From Chrysopilus asiliformis (taxonomy: Eukaryota > Arthropoda > Insecta > Diptera > Rhagionidae): a stretch of 64,000 nucleotides of DNA. The position numbers and the translations under genes were made by a program. Shown here in pieces: positions 35,062 to 47,418 of the stretch. The notes beneath the pieces were generated by a model that did no database searches, was not told where the DNA came from, and saw nothing but the letters and a program-made list of their open reading frames with translations. The stretch covers positions 109,926,324-109,990,323 of the forward strand of contig OZ035960.1 in assembly GCA_964034945.1 (NCBI GenBank), written 5' to 3'. The first letter of the stretch is position 1, and every line of letters begins with the position of its first letter.

Positions 35062-35599
35062 AAGCAACCATTTGCAACTCAGGTTACAATGTGACCCTGG
35101 TCGCAAATCCATTCATGCGACAGTTGCTTTGTGACCGGTCACAACGAAACCGGTTGCAAATTTGTTACTTTGTAACCAGTCACAATTGAGGCCTACGTGC
35201 GTGGGGTTCCCTTGTGAGCCCCCCTCCTATCAAACCAACCAACCAACCAGTCACAAAAAACCGTTTCAAATAGTTTACTTTGTGACCGGTCACACTAGGC
35301 AAATTGGTTACATTGTGACCGGCTACAAATCGTTGCAAATCGGTCACTTTTTGACCAGTCGAAGATTTGTTGTTGTTTTTCGATTTTACAAGTTTACATC
35401 GACGTCACACATGATCTGGCTACCCTTTCCCCCTTGCCACATTTCGTCACAAACGAGTTTCGGGGAAATGGTTGTGCAACCGTCACTTTGTAACTATAGT
35501 CACAAAATCCTGGGCAAAAACGGTAGCTTAAACTTTGCAAAAAAGTTGTCGCGTTGGGTGACCGTCGTGAAACCTCCAATTGACTTTTTGTGGTTACTT
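35062..35599. mobile_element. Element with CCAAGYAACCA ends and GTGACCGGTCAC repeats
   Basis: The left end CCAAGCAACCA is the inverse of the right end TGGTTACTTGG. Inside, TTTGTGACCGGTCACA occurs twice exactly, with several variants (GTAACCAGTCACA, GTGACCGGCTACA). Similar motifs recur at 38,705-38,850. The 149-codon frame is repeat-derived. Confidence 0.6.
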
Positions 35600-37960
35600 G
35601 GGTTATATTAAAATCTGGCTCCCCTCCCCTCCTTAATTTTTGTGTTATTAGCAATTTTTTCTAGAAATATTTCGAGGCAGAAAAAAAAATCTCAAAATTT
35701 AAAACTTTATAATAAAATACGCCGCAGGAAAAATTGAGTGATAATATATTTTATACAGGTGCGCAGAACCAAATTTTTTGGCCAAATTATTGCTGCAAGA
35801 AAATGGTTAAGGCAAGGAACTTCTTTTTCGGCGTATTCAGGTGGTATTAGACTTCCGAAAATAAGGTTTTGTCACGATTTCCTTAACCGCTGACCGCATC
35901 TACAGTTTTACATGTTTTGCGAGCAATAAGTGAATATCAAAATTTTTCAGGTTTTCAACCCATTAACAATAGAGGCCATGATAGCAGCTTAGATCGGTGG
36001 TGTTGTGAGCACCAGGTAGTAGCTTTCTTTAATAATTGCGATAACGGAAGTTGACTTGACTGAAAATAAGTGCATGTTATCGACTACAATGAGGAATCAA
36101 GCAACAAGTTTAATGAAATTTAAGTTTTTCTGAATAAAGGGTTTTTGTGCGAGGTGTTAAAAAAGTGGATATTCGGAGATAAATAAAAGGCACGCCAATA
36201 ATAAGAAATCAATGGAAAAAATAAACAGCGCTTTAAAAAAAACTATGCAAAAAATTGTTAGAAAAATGGGGTGGTAAAACGGATAATCAGATATTTCTAT
36301 CTTGTTATGAAATATTACTTTGATGCATTTTTCTGTGAGTTTCGCAACGTTAATTTTAGGTTATCTTTCACTTGACTCCAAGTTATTAAAAATTTCTTCG
36401 TAACAACGTAATCAAAAATTTGAAAAAAAAACTTACCACATTAGAATGACTCCCTGAAAACCTAATGAAATAAATTGCGCAAAGTGCAACAACAACTAAT
36501 TTTACCAAATTTTCAACTTTCATCGATTTTACCACACGATTGTAGTAAGAGGTTATTCAGCAAATTTTGACGATAAATTTAAAATCCGATAACAGGGTGG
36601 ACATTTGATATTTTTTTTCAAACGAGTTCAAGTACTATGAGTGAATGTGACCCCGGCCGGGTATTTGAGATTCCGCATAACTTGCAGGAAAAATTTATCA
36701 ACATCTCTCATCAAGGAAGGCGTTGACCAAAAGTCAAAAATAAAAACAAAATCTCAAACTCACATGATAGGGGCCGCAAAAATTTAGAGAGGTTTCCATC
36801 AGGTGACCAAAAAAAAAAATAACACCGGCCGCAAAATAACTTGAATGGAATTTTTTCATTTTGAAAATTAAATCGTCTTATAACTTATTTATGTATGAGC
36901 TCTAGAGAGAGATTTGAATAAATCATAAATTTTTTTTATTAGATACATTCGTAAATTTCGAAGCTATCGATCGGGCAGCGATGGATGCCGTCGTCCACAA
37001 GATTCAAATCTAAGAGATGCTGACCTCCTCACCTGACCGACCCATCGCCGCCTCATAGATAAATTGGATATTAGCCGCCATTCAGTGTCCAATAGTCAGC
37101 AATAATCGTTTTGGATCAAATTCGGAACGGCTTAAATGAAAAAGATTTCTTGACTTGTGCCCCAGTGTGTGCCTGCCGTGTGTATGCTTTGTTTCACCTG
37201 TGTTGAAAAATTAACTTAACGGTAGTTACTAATTAGTAAGCATCAGAGACTTTTTTAATTAATCATTTAATCCCAACCGAAATACATATCATATACATAT
37301 ATGTATATATATGTTGCCCCCCCCCCTCTCCACTCTTCTTCCCCTCCCAGCATATATCGAGGTTAATTAGAAATTAATATGCACCTAAACAGCCTTTTTT
37401 TGTTTTCGATCAGGTCCGAACGGTGATAATAAAAAAAATATTATAGATAAATAAAATTTTAAAACGTTTATAGCTGCTGGTTTTTTGATTATTTTTATTT
37501 TACCGATTAAATATGATTTCTGATTTCTTAGTTGTAATGGCTAGTATATATTTAAGATAAAAAAAAATTTGAATAATACTGTGATTGGAAATATGTGCAA
37601 AATGCTAATTTGTTTTGTTTTAAAAGGTTTTCACCAATTAAGCAGCCATTGACTATCGATAAGAGCGACAGATAAGATTTGAATAATGAATTAAATCGCG
37701 GCATTTGTTGGATTATACCCTAAAGGTCGTCATATACACGTAGATATAAAGACAATCAAATGTCGTATAAGATGGATATAAATTGTTCTTTTAAAGGATT
37801 TTTTTGTTTATGAAATTTAATCGAAAAATATGAATTATAGATTGGCAAATCTAAATAGCATTAAATGACCCGCCCAATTTATTAATCATAAAAATATTTT
37901 TGATAAATTAGATTTCTTTACCAATGTTTTATAGACACACTAGTTTGCATACCCGTCGTT
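35600..37960. other. Unannotated intron
   Basis: It includes a TGCGGCG-motif fragment near 35,715 and a (TA)n then C11-type run at 37,290-37,330. Otherwise unrecognised. Confidence 0.45.
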
Positions 37961-37964
37961 GCCG

Positions 37965-38300
37965 GGTTAAGTTTTTTAAAAAAAAAATTTTATGGTCTAT
38001 GTTGGAGCTAAACTTCAGGCCAATCGGCTCGGTAGTTTCCCCGCGAAAGGGTAACATAGAGGAAGACCTAAGTTTCGAGATCACTTTACCCCCTCCCCTT
38101 CCTCCCCCACCTCTCGGGCTACTTTCCAATGGGTCTATGTTGGGGCTGGACCCCCGATGAACATCTATGCCAAATTTCAGACCAATCGGTTCAGTAGTTT
38201 CCCCGCGAAAAAAGTAACATAGCGCAAAAACTAAGTTTCGAAATGACTTTACCCCCTCCCCTTACTCCCCCACCCCTCGCGATAACTGAAGCAATTTCGA
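37965..38300. repeat. Interspersed repeat with a 162-bp tandem duplication
   Basis: CCAATCGG..GGTAGTTTCCCCGCGAAA..GTAACATAG..TTTACCCCCTCCCC occurs twice, offset by 162 bp (38,021 and 38,183). A preceding CATACCCGTCGTTGCCGGG is typical of the boundary of an interspersed repeat common in insects. The class is not assigned. Confidence 0.65.
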
Positions 38301-38429
38301 AACTTTTATTATTGAGATTGAGTGCGCTAAAAACAATTTCTTAATAATTGGGGAAAAAAAGTTCATACAATCGAAACTTGATTCGTGACATTAATGTGTT
38401 CCCGAAGAACGTTCGTAAACCGAGGCGTT

Positions 38430-38730
38430 TACGAACCGATGTTCCACAAAAGGTACCAAAATTTTATATCCTTTAAATTTTGTTACCTTCATTTTTTCCC
38501 AAAAGTGCGTAGGTTTTGAGAACTTTTCAAAAAACTAAATTATAAGGAAAGTATCCGTTATAGCTGCCGTTACTTTTCTAAAAGTTGATAGAAAACCACA
38601 ATTTTTCATCAACTCAATTTACAAAAAAATTTTAAATCGGTAGGTTAACGCGTTCTCGGGTTATTTAAGATACATAAAACTCACAAACAAACAGACAGAT
38701 GCACGGCCGTCACTTTGTAATGATAGGTCC
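38430..38730. repeat. Family C-like repeat
   Basis: TTCCCAAAAGTGCGTAGG, then AACGCGTTCTCGGGTTATTT, AAACAAACAGACAGATGCAC and CGGCCGTCACTTTGTAA. Related to 26,100-26,480 and to GATGCACGGCGGACATCC near 57,709. Confidence 0.5.
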
Positions 38731-40850
38731 AAAAAACTGAACAAAAGAGGTAACGCTAACGTTACTGTGACCAATTTGTGACGCTAAATATTTTGCAACC
38801 CACGTTGTGCGACCGTCACGTAACCAATATGTAACTATTTTTGGTTATTTAAGAATTTGTGTGAAAAAAATGCGAGATGCCTACCCAAGTAACAATTTGA
38901 GGTTACATTCCGGTTAAGAAACGTATTTGAAACCATGGTAACAAAACTCAAAAGTTTCACATTTGGTTTCTGTAACCTTTCAGAAACGTTTCAGAAACCA
39001 CATTTAGAAGTTGGTTTCAAAATAACCGTTTTTGGTGGGTTTATTCGGAAACCATCTAAAATGTAAATAACCTAAATTGAAGGTTTTTTTTTGTAACCAC
39101 GGTTGTTTCTTAACCACGACTTTTCGTGTTAGTTGAGGTAACACAACCTAAAATTTCACTTTTTGAGAAATACTTACTTTTCCAAAAATAACAAAAACTT
39201 TTTCAAATTCAATGGGGAAATTTGTAAAAAAAAACATCGTAATGAGCCGAGAAAATACAATTGATGTACAGAAGCTTCGAAAACAAATTTTCAACACTAA
39301 GGGTTCAAAAATTTTACAACATTTGTAATATTTCAAACAAAAATCGATCTTCAATTGTTAATTAAATTGTCTTACATGTAATTAGTAGTTGCAAAACAAG
39401 TAAATTGCTTATGGTTTTGATGTTGCATGATCGGTGTTAAAAATACGCAGCGTTTCCAATTACAGTAGACGCCCTTCAAAAAACTCGGTGTCTAAAATAT
39501 TTCAAAAATGTTTTATATCCACACAGGGAAGTGATTCCATATTTTCAGGTGAAAGTACAGAAGCTTTCGTTGAGACCGGGAAAAATCCAGAAGTGATCAG
39601 CCGATATTTATCTTACACGATCGGATGCAGTTAAAAAGATCGTAAATCACCGTGATAAAGACCCGTAAAGCGAAAAATGACTCGATGAAAGAACTTGTAT
39701 TGGAAACCATTTAATACTGCTTAATAATTTCATACTGCTTAATTATACAGCAACAAAAAAAAATCAGTTGAAACATGTTGGTATCAGAGGTGCACAAGTG
39801 GAACATATATTTCAACAAAAAAAGATACTTATATCTATAGTGAGTATTAACTGCACTGGAGGATTCAGCGCTCTCGGCAGGTTATAATAATTGAATCACC
39901 AATTAATGTTTTGATACATAACAAATTGAAAGCTGTACCGCGCTCCAATGCTGCAATATTAAACAATTTCTTACTTAATTTTTATTTTGCTAAAAATAAA
40001 CCGATCGCCTCCGTTCATTCAGTTTTAAAATTCGAAAATGAACTCGAATTGCATTGCAATAATGCTGCAATTGATCGCCAGGTGGCAAATGATGTCTGTT
40101 TGTGCCATTATCGCAATCAATTGCATTGCAATTTACAGCATATATTCGTGTTTCGTTTCCAATTTACGAATGATTTCAATCAAACTTTTTTTTTTAAATT
40201 TAAGGTTCATCAAGTCGAGTGCTTTTCAATGAAGATCCCGATCGTTCGATCAATTTGGGTAAAGTGATCTCTCCATATTTCCTCATACATACGATCAGAA
40301 GGTAAAACTCTGTAGTAACACACTTCAGAAACATAAACCAGTTTTGGGTGCCAAAAAATGTCATGATGAGCACATATTTACTCTTAGATGATCAAGTGTA
40401 TATGCCGTGAAGTACTCGCCCGTGAAATAATTTACATTTTTTTTGTCTTCGAGCGCATTTTGAATGATCTATTGATGACTTTTGAAGGTAAAATTTACGC
40501 GCTTCAGGCTGAATATTGTTAAGTGTGGTATATATGATAGGATTTTATTTGTTTTCCGCTTAAGATATTTTTTAAAAACTTTGCACTTAGCGTGGATTTG
40601 GTGTTTAGATTTATGTACACGACTATAAGATTATATTCGCGAGCAAGTTCAAGGCAGTCGAGTCTGTTTGTCCATAAATAGCACGAGTTTTTAAATGTTA
40701 AACATTTTTTTACATTTCCTTTATTGAATACAAATAGTTTAGATGAGATTTTCAAATAATATGGGACCCTACTTTTCTATGATTGAAAAAAAAGAACGGT
40801 TAAAATGATGCTTTTTGGGGATCATCCTTTCGATTAATCACTGATAACTT
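38731..40850. other. Unannotated intron; GGTTAC/GTAACC-rich at 38,880-39,140
   Basis: At 38,880-39,140 there are many GGTTTC/GAAACC and GGTTAC words starting CCCAAGTAACAATT, possibly one end of a relative of the 35,062 element. The remainder, including a 66-codon frame at 39,434, is unrecognised. Confidence 0.35.
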
Positions 40851-41410
40851 TTTATACCCGTATGGTGAAACCAAAGGGTATATTAACTTTGCCTTATCGT
40901 TTGTAACGCCAAGATCCCGTCATCACACACAAAAATGAATTACACCAGTGTGTTTAGAATGATAAAAAAAAATGGATTTTTGCCTGTCCGTTCGTCTGTC
41001 CGTCCGTCTGTCTGTCTGTCCGTCTGTGGCGCGGATTGCGGGCGCACGGATTGAACTACAGATTTGAAATTTTACGCAGATTCGTTTTTCGTAAAATGCA
41101 AGGCTAAGTTCGTTAATGGGCAAAAATTGACCATTAGGGGGGTACCCCCCATACGAACGAAAACGTTTTTTGCGAATATCTCAAAAACGGTGCATCTTAT
41201 CAAAAAAGTCCAAGAACAAAAGTTATTTAGGATATGATTCTACAGAAAAGTCCCATACATCAAAATACGATTGGAATAAATTTTAAAAAATCTTATTGGA
41301 AAGTTTGACTTCGAAGTGGAATTTTGGTACAACTGCTCGAATTATGATACGAATCACCATACGGGTTTTCAATAATCGCCAGATTGGCAATTATAGCTTT
41401 TGTTATGTTT
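40851..41410 (+). mobile_element. Helentron-like INE, family A (copy A1), complete
   Basis: The order is: 5' end TTTATACCCGTATGGTGAAA; a (GTCY)n microsatellite at 40,984-41,028; a core with CAATCGTATTTTGATG in inverse; an inverted ACCCGTATGGTGA near the other end; and a terminal hairpin ATAATCGCCAGATTGGCAATTAT before AGCTTTTGTTATG. This layout matches known mini-me/DINE-1 elements, now classed as Helentron-associated. No Rep/helicase. Confidence 0.82.
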
Positions 41411-41990
41411 GAAACTAGCTTAACATTGTGGGACTTCGAACATACTCTGTCGGACCACATGACAGTTGGCCATTTTTTTAAAAAAATGACTTGGTTTTGG
41501 TTCGGTTCAGAAATTTTTCTTCATTTCTTTAAAGGACTTTCAGGAGCTATTTTCGTGTTTTGTAAAAAACCAAACAATCTTCAAGGATTAAAGAAAAAAC
41601 GGTTCACATGCAAAATATTGTTTAAAGTTAAAAATTTTGTTTTTTCAATTGTGATGTAAATTTTGCCAAAAACTAACAAATCTACTTAAAAATTCCTTAT
41701 ACAAGCTTGAAGTGTGTAAAATTAATTTCATTTGTAGCATAAAAATCAAGATCAATAGTAAAAATTCAAACCAGAGAATATTTTAATTTCTCCCCTGTCC
41801 AATTCTGTTCATCCTCGTCATCTTCAATCAAATCCAGGCAAAGTTAAGATTTTCTAAGAACATATTAAAGCATAAAAGATATCTAACTCAAGACACACCA
41901 AATTTGAACATCAATGTTGGCTGTCCGATCTTCCGTCAAAGTTAAATTTCAATTTTTCCGTATTCTGATCCCATGGCAATAATCGCCTAG

Positions 41991-42020
41991 CATAGCATAG
42001 CATAGCATAGCATAGCATAG
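41991..42020. repeat. (CATAG)6 microsatellite
   Basis: Six perfect 5-bp units. Confidence 0.97.
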
Positions 42021-42693
42021 AACAAAGATAAGATGGGATCTTCTTGAAGACACTTGAAAATGAAATCTTATGTTGATGATTTTATGAATCAAGGGCTGGA
42101 CACACCGACTAAATGCTCACAAACGAACCAAAAGCGCGCAAAAGATTTTGTCTGGTTGCGTTTTTTGGGACTTAAAGAATGCCCGTAGCTTAAACGAAAT
42201 ATCACAGAAAAATTGGTTCTAGCCTAGTGAATTTGTAATTAAGAAATTTGTTTCGGTTGTTGCGGTCGGTTCCGTCCTTCCTTAAAAATTTAACGTTGAT
42301 CTTTTTAGGCAAAATGCTTAAGAGCTACATTTTTAAAACTCGAAATCACTTCAGTTGCGGAGCCAGAGCCAGAGCCAGACAGAATACCAGTAAAATAATT
42401 GTACAAAGTTTCCAGTGAAAATTTGTTTTCTGGTTTTTGAAACCGAAACGAACGCCCAGTCACGATGAAAACAAGTTTGTAACTATCCTCTCTGGATGCC
42501 TTCTTCTATTTACCCGTACGAGTATGGTTTCAGTGAGGGAATGCTGGCAGAAAGGGAATTTTGGTGCTTAAATAATGCATGGACTGCCTTCAGGGACCAC
42601 GAAATATGCTAATGGCACGATTGCCCAAAATTCTGGATTTCTGTGGACATTAGATATACTCAAAAGAAGGGTCTGACTATTATCGATCAGCAG

Positions 42694-43208
42694 GAGCGCG
42701 TTCGTCGACGCATTGATAGTCGTAGTCGTAGCTAGCAATAGCTAATGACGTCAATCTGTCATAGCTCGCCGTAGTCAACTATAGTCATGTGCAACACGAA
42801 CGACCATAGTCATAGTCGTAATTGCTTTTCGTTTGACAGCTCACACACACACTGAAGAATGAACAAAAACCCCAATTTTTTAAAACATATCGTTATTAAT
42901 TTTCATCTGCGTAAATAATTTCATGTCCATTTTCCTTTTTCTGTTCCTAAAAACTGAACTCAGGCGGGAATTTTGACATTTATATGTCAATCATGATTTA
43001 CACACTGTCTATGTGTGTGTTAGCTACGCTTGACTATTTCTAACTCTGCTCACCGAGCATAGTCAGAAATAGTCAACTACCGTAGTCGACTATTGGCATC
43101 CACGAACGACCAGAGCTGTAGCTACGTAGTCAGCTACGGCGTTCACGAACGACCGATAGTCACAAATAGTCAACTATAGCTGACTATTTTGCAACGACGA
43201 ACGCGCTC
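42694..43208. mobile_element. PIF/Harbinger-like element, 515 bp, CAG duplication
   Basis: Ends GAGCGCGTTCGTCG are perfect inverted copies. CAG at 42,691-42,693 and 43,209-43,211 fits a CWG target. The subterminal regions are full of AGTCGTAGC/ATAGTCAACTA palindromes and GAACGACC repeats. No transposase. Confidence 0.85.
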
Positions 43209-43470
43209 CAGATTTGTATAAAACCAGTTATCCAAGAAGTTTCTTCTCCTGGTTAATCCCGAAATAACGTACAACTTTCGGGAATGAAATCCGTGTCTTT
43301 GTTGAAGATTTTTTTTTGAAGTTTTCAAGTGGTTTAAGTTTTGTTTTTTTTTTAGAGGTAAGATTTTTCAAATTTTCAAAGATTTTCTTAATAGAAGCTA
43401 TGTAATTGAAAAAAAGAAGTTAATTGAAAAAAAGAAATCAAAATTCTGGTTGTATTCAATATATGACTAA

Positions 43471-44067
43471 TACTATGTTCAAACCGACGCAAAATTACGT
43501 AATTTTGAAGATTTTCGTAATTTTGAACGAAATCTTCCTCGAAATCACGAGATTTCCAGTACATTAACCAGTTTTCAAAATCACTAAAAGTATGCAATTT
43601 CCACAAAATTACGAACGAAATCAAGCAAAAACAATGAATACAACCCTGCACCACTTATTCAGTTCTCTTGAGTACATCAGTTTTGACATTTGTGCTGGAT
43701 TGGAAAGACGGAAATATAAGAAAAAGAAGCCGTGTTCCGCACGCGAAGAGGATATATTAGTAAACAACCTACGCGGGGCAAAAAAAAAAGAAAATGGACC
43801 TGTTTTTGATGCGATTAGATATGAAATGGAAAATAATTGTTTATTTTCATTACGGATAATTTCCATTGTCGTCTAAAGTGTCTAATTCTGTTTGCACATA
43901 TTTGATCGATGTTTTGAATTGTATTATTCATCATATTACTAAAATTCATAGCAATCCTGTAGTTGAAATGTGAAACAAAATTACCTTAATCTCTGTGTGA
44001 ACACTTTGGTTTAAGATCTAAATCATTTCGCAAAATTACGTGATTTTGCGTCAGTATGAACATAGTA
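43471..44067. mobile_element. 597-bp element with TACTATGTTCAWACYGACGC ends
   Basis: Terminal repeats of about 37 bp continue into GCAAAATYACGTAATTTTG. TAA flanks both sides, so either a TAA or a TA duplication. It contains an unrecognised 94-codon plus-strand frame (43,592-43,876) rich in Lys/Arg. Confidence 0.85.
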
Positions 44068-44094
44068 TAAGACCTATTTGCCTGTACTATTTTT

Positions 44095-44308
44095 AAAAAA
44101 AATTAAGTGGTGTTTAGCCTGCTTAATTCGTAGAAATTCTTCACCTTAAATTATTTAAGTTGGGAAAAAGTTGCTAAGTTTCGTTGGTGAAAATGACACT
44201 AAGTGCAATTTGGAGCAACTAAACTTAGGAAACTTAAGCCCAACTTAAATAATTGAAGTCCAAGAATTTCTACGGTTTAAGTAGGCTAAGCACAACTTAA
44301 TTTTTTTT
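44095..44308. mobile_element. Foldback MITE with AATTAAGTKGTGYTTAGCCT ends
   Basis: Both arms carry AATTAAGT..TTAGCC..CTTAA..CGTAGAAATTCTT..TTATTTAAGTTGGG in inverse order, with about 85% match. About 210 bp. Confidence 0.8.
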
Positions 44309-44481
44309 ACGAATAATTGGCGAAAATTGCACCAAATAAAGGAAAAGTATTTCCAATAGCATTCGTTTTCGCCACCACAAACTTTGAGAAATGACCAACC
44401 TTTTTCGAGAAATTGAAAACGTTATACAGACATTCCTCGATCTACAACGTTTTGAGTAAATCAGGGACACCATGAGCGGCG

Positions 44482-44540
44482 AAGGGTGCAGGGTGGCAGG
44501 GGGCAGTGGACAGGGGGCAGTGGGCAGGGGGGGGGGGGGA
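44482..44540. repeat. G-rich tract, potential quadruplex on the plus strand
   Basis: At least six G3+ runs separated by 2-9 bases, ending in G13. Confidence 0.7.
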
Positions 44541-44620
44541 GAGAGTTGAAACTGAACACCAACGAAACAAAGAAACTTTTGTAGAAAAAAAAAACTTTAT
44601 TTGGACGAAAATCAAGTTAA

Positions 44621-45432
44621 AAACATAACAAAAGCTATAATTGCCAATCTGGCAATTATTAAAAACCCGTATCGTGATTCAAGTGAACAGCGAACAGTTG
44701 TATCAAAATTCCACTTTGATGTCAAACTTTCCAAAAAGATTTTTTAAAATTTATTCCAATCGGATTTTGATGTATGGGAGTTTTATCTAGAATTATATCC
44801 TAAATATCTTTTGTTCTTGCACTTTTTTGATAAGATGCACCATTTTTGAGATATTCACAAAAAACGTTTTCGTTCGTATGCACTCAGAAAAATGGAGGCT
44901 AACTCGACGACCTACATACGGCGTAATTGGCCTCGGGCAGGCGCGCGTTCGCCTGCATGTGGGCAAGTAAAACTGAGTTGACCTGTGGTCGGAGAAATTC
45001 TGAAATTAAGCCCCAGTGAAGTAGGGCATTGGGAGCTGCACGAGTTGACCTTAGATAGGTTAACTCTGACCGCTAGCTGGCTTACAGAAACCTCTGTAAG
45101 GTCAGAGTTAACCTGACAAAAAGTTGACCTGGACATTTTTCTGAGTGTGGGGGGTAATCCATATTTGCTCATGAACGAACTTAGCCTCGCATTTTACGAA
45201 AAACGGATCTGCGCAAATTTTTAAGTCTGTAGCTTAATTCGTGCGCCCGCAATCCGCGCCACAGACGGACAGACAGACGGACAGACGGACGGACGGACAT
45301 GCTAAATTTAACTTTTTTTATCATTCTAAACACACTGGTGTAATTCATTTTTTTGTGTGATGACGGGATCTAGGCGTTACAAACGGTAAGGCAAATCTAA
45401 TATACCCTTTGGTTTCACCATACGGGTATAAA
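44621..45432 (-). mobile_element. Helentron-like INE, family A (copy A2), interrupted by a MITE
   Basis: Same ends and core as A1, in reverse. It is longer (812 bp) because of the insertion at 44,881-45,147. The microsatellite GACAGACGGACGGACGG is at about 45,264-45,299. Confidence 0.85.
44881..45147. mobile_element. 267-bp MITE with perfect 14-bp ends CACTCAGAAAAATG
   Basis: Comparison with copies A1, A3 and A4 shows it is an insertion. TG flanks both ends and may be the duplication. A second perfect inverted repeat, GGTTAACTCTGACC (45,058-45,071 with 45,100-45,113), lies inside. The superfamily is not assigned. Confidence 0.85.
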
Positions 45433-47418
45433 AATGAATAATTTTTAAACAGAATGGGGTGCAAATTTTTTAATCAAGACATGCACAATCGCAAGTTAAA
45501 ATTTACTTATTTTTCGTATAAGAAAGTAAAAATATTAAAATAAAAAATACACGATTTTCCACAATAATTAAATTATAACAGATTTTTTTCTTTTTTTCAC
45601 AAGAAATCTATGCGGCGGTTGCCGGAAGGATTTTGTTAAATGCTATCAAATGATTTTAAATAATTAATTTAACGAATTTAGAAAGTTGAAACACTCAAAA
45701 AATCTCCTGTGAGATCAAAATGCAAATTCGTATTAAAAGTGATATCAATTTTCCAAAAGAAAATGAAATTAAGTTGATTTAAATTCAACTTTAATTGCTG
45801 AAAATTAACAATTTAACTATTTCTAAATATCCTATAATAAAATCGGTAGAAAAAGCTTAACTTCATCAATAAATGAAATATCACCTTGCTCTGCATTCAT
45901 CTCCGTCACTATAAACACACGATAAATGGTTTTTATGAATGTTGACCTTTAATATCGAATTTCAACATCGAATTTTTAGATTCGATTTGGAGTTTTTTTT
46001 TCTCTCATGTAAAATATTTTTCGATTTTTCGAGTTTGGATGCCTTTTTCTGAAGTTTTTTCTTGTTGTTATTTCTCAAAGATGCCATTTAAATATATTAT
46101 ATCGATGGTTTTTAATGTCTTAATTATACAAAACATTATCCAAGGTATTTCATCATTTTAAAGACTGAATTTTTAATTTTCATAAATGAAGAATCATCGA
46201 AACTCATAATGATAATAATAACAACTTGAAAAACGAGATGAGAAAAAAACAAAACGATTTTTATCAAACGAAATTAACGCAGCCGCTGCAAACACCAACG
46301 GCATTTCCATATCTATATATTAGATTTATTATGTTTTATCCAATTGGGCATAATATAATAGCAACACAGCATAGATAAATGGTTGACGTGTAATTAAGAG
46401 AGAACATTGATTTTGCGGAATATTTTTACGTATACGAATGATAGTGTATTGAGAATCGATTCGAAAATCGATCCAACAAATCATTTAAAAATAAAACTTT
46501 GCTAATTAGTAGTCAAAAATGGTCGATTAAATCAGTGGCTATGGACCTTTAGGCTGATTATTTACAATAATAAAAAAAGCACACCAAAAAAAAAATATGT
46601 TACAGAAAAATGTCCACATAAAACCGTTTCAAATGATGATTTTCTTGGAACGGTGAAAAAAAAAATCTTGGATTGTTCGGCTTACAGAAATTTATAAGTT
46701 GTTTTTGAATTGAAATTTTTGCATTCATAAGCGGTTTACGCAGATTTATTGCACCTGATCTTTATCTTCATTTATGCTTTCTTCGACATCGTAAATCAAT
46801 CTAAAACTTATTAATTTATTCGTGGGTTTTTGATCAGTATTTTTGTTGTAAGAGCAAGGGGTGCGAAAAAAAAGTTTTCAGAACCTTAAAATGTTGTAAC
46901 CACAAATTGGATTTTCAAGGCAAACTAAAATCGACCGTATTTTCACATCATAAAAGACTAATTTGATTTATTCTAAAAATCGATTCAAGTTCCTCTGGTA
47001 TAAATAGCGGAGAATTAAAGTGTTGTTTCAAATAAATATTTTCACCAATTTTTTATATAAATTATTTATAAAGGAAAACGTAATGGCTTATAGAAAAAAA
47101 AATCAATATAACTTTGTCAACAGGCACCTACTGTAACGCCAAGATACTTGGCATAAGTTGAGATTTGAAACACGTGGAAATAAAATCTATTAGATAAAAA
47201 GAATTTTTAGGCTACCGAAAATAGACTTCTGTCCTTGTGACTGGTATTAGATGCCCACAACTAAATAAACGGCTTTTCTTTTTAGAGCCGCCTAAAAGTA
47301 GGCAATTTTTTCTTTGAAACACCTGAAAATATGCGTAAGCTGGTTGAATTAATGATTAGCAGCCAGACGGACATAGGCTGGCTTTAAAGATACATCGGGT
47401 AGACAAAAAGACGTTTTA
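45433..47418. other. Unannotated AT-rich intron
   Basis: Nothing recognised. Confidence 0.5.

Noticed and set aside
35162..35611. 149-codon plus-strand frame
   Set aside because: Built of repeated GTGACCGGTCAC-type words (VTGH..QIG repeats) inside a terminal-repeat element.
36431..37040. Other CTTACC / CACCTG words (36,433, 37,036, 18,158, 25,605) as further recursive splice sites
   Set aside because: On the minus strand they lack the pyrimidine tract or a proper YAG before the donor.
41991..42020. CATAG repeat as a CRISPR-like or regulatory array
   Set aside because: Simple pentanucleotide microsatellite without spacers.
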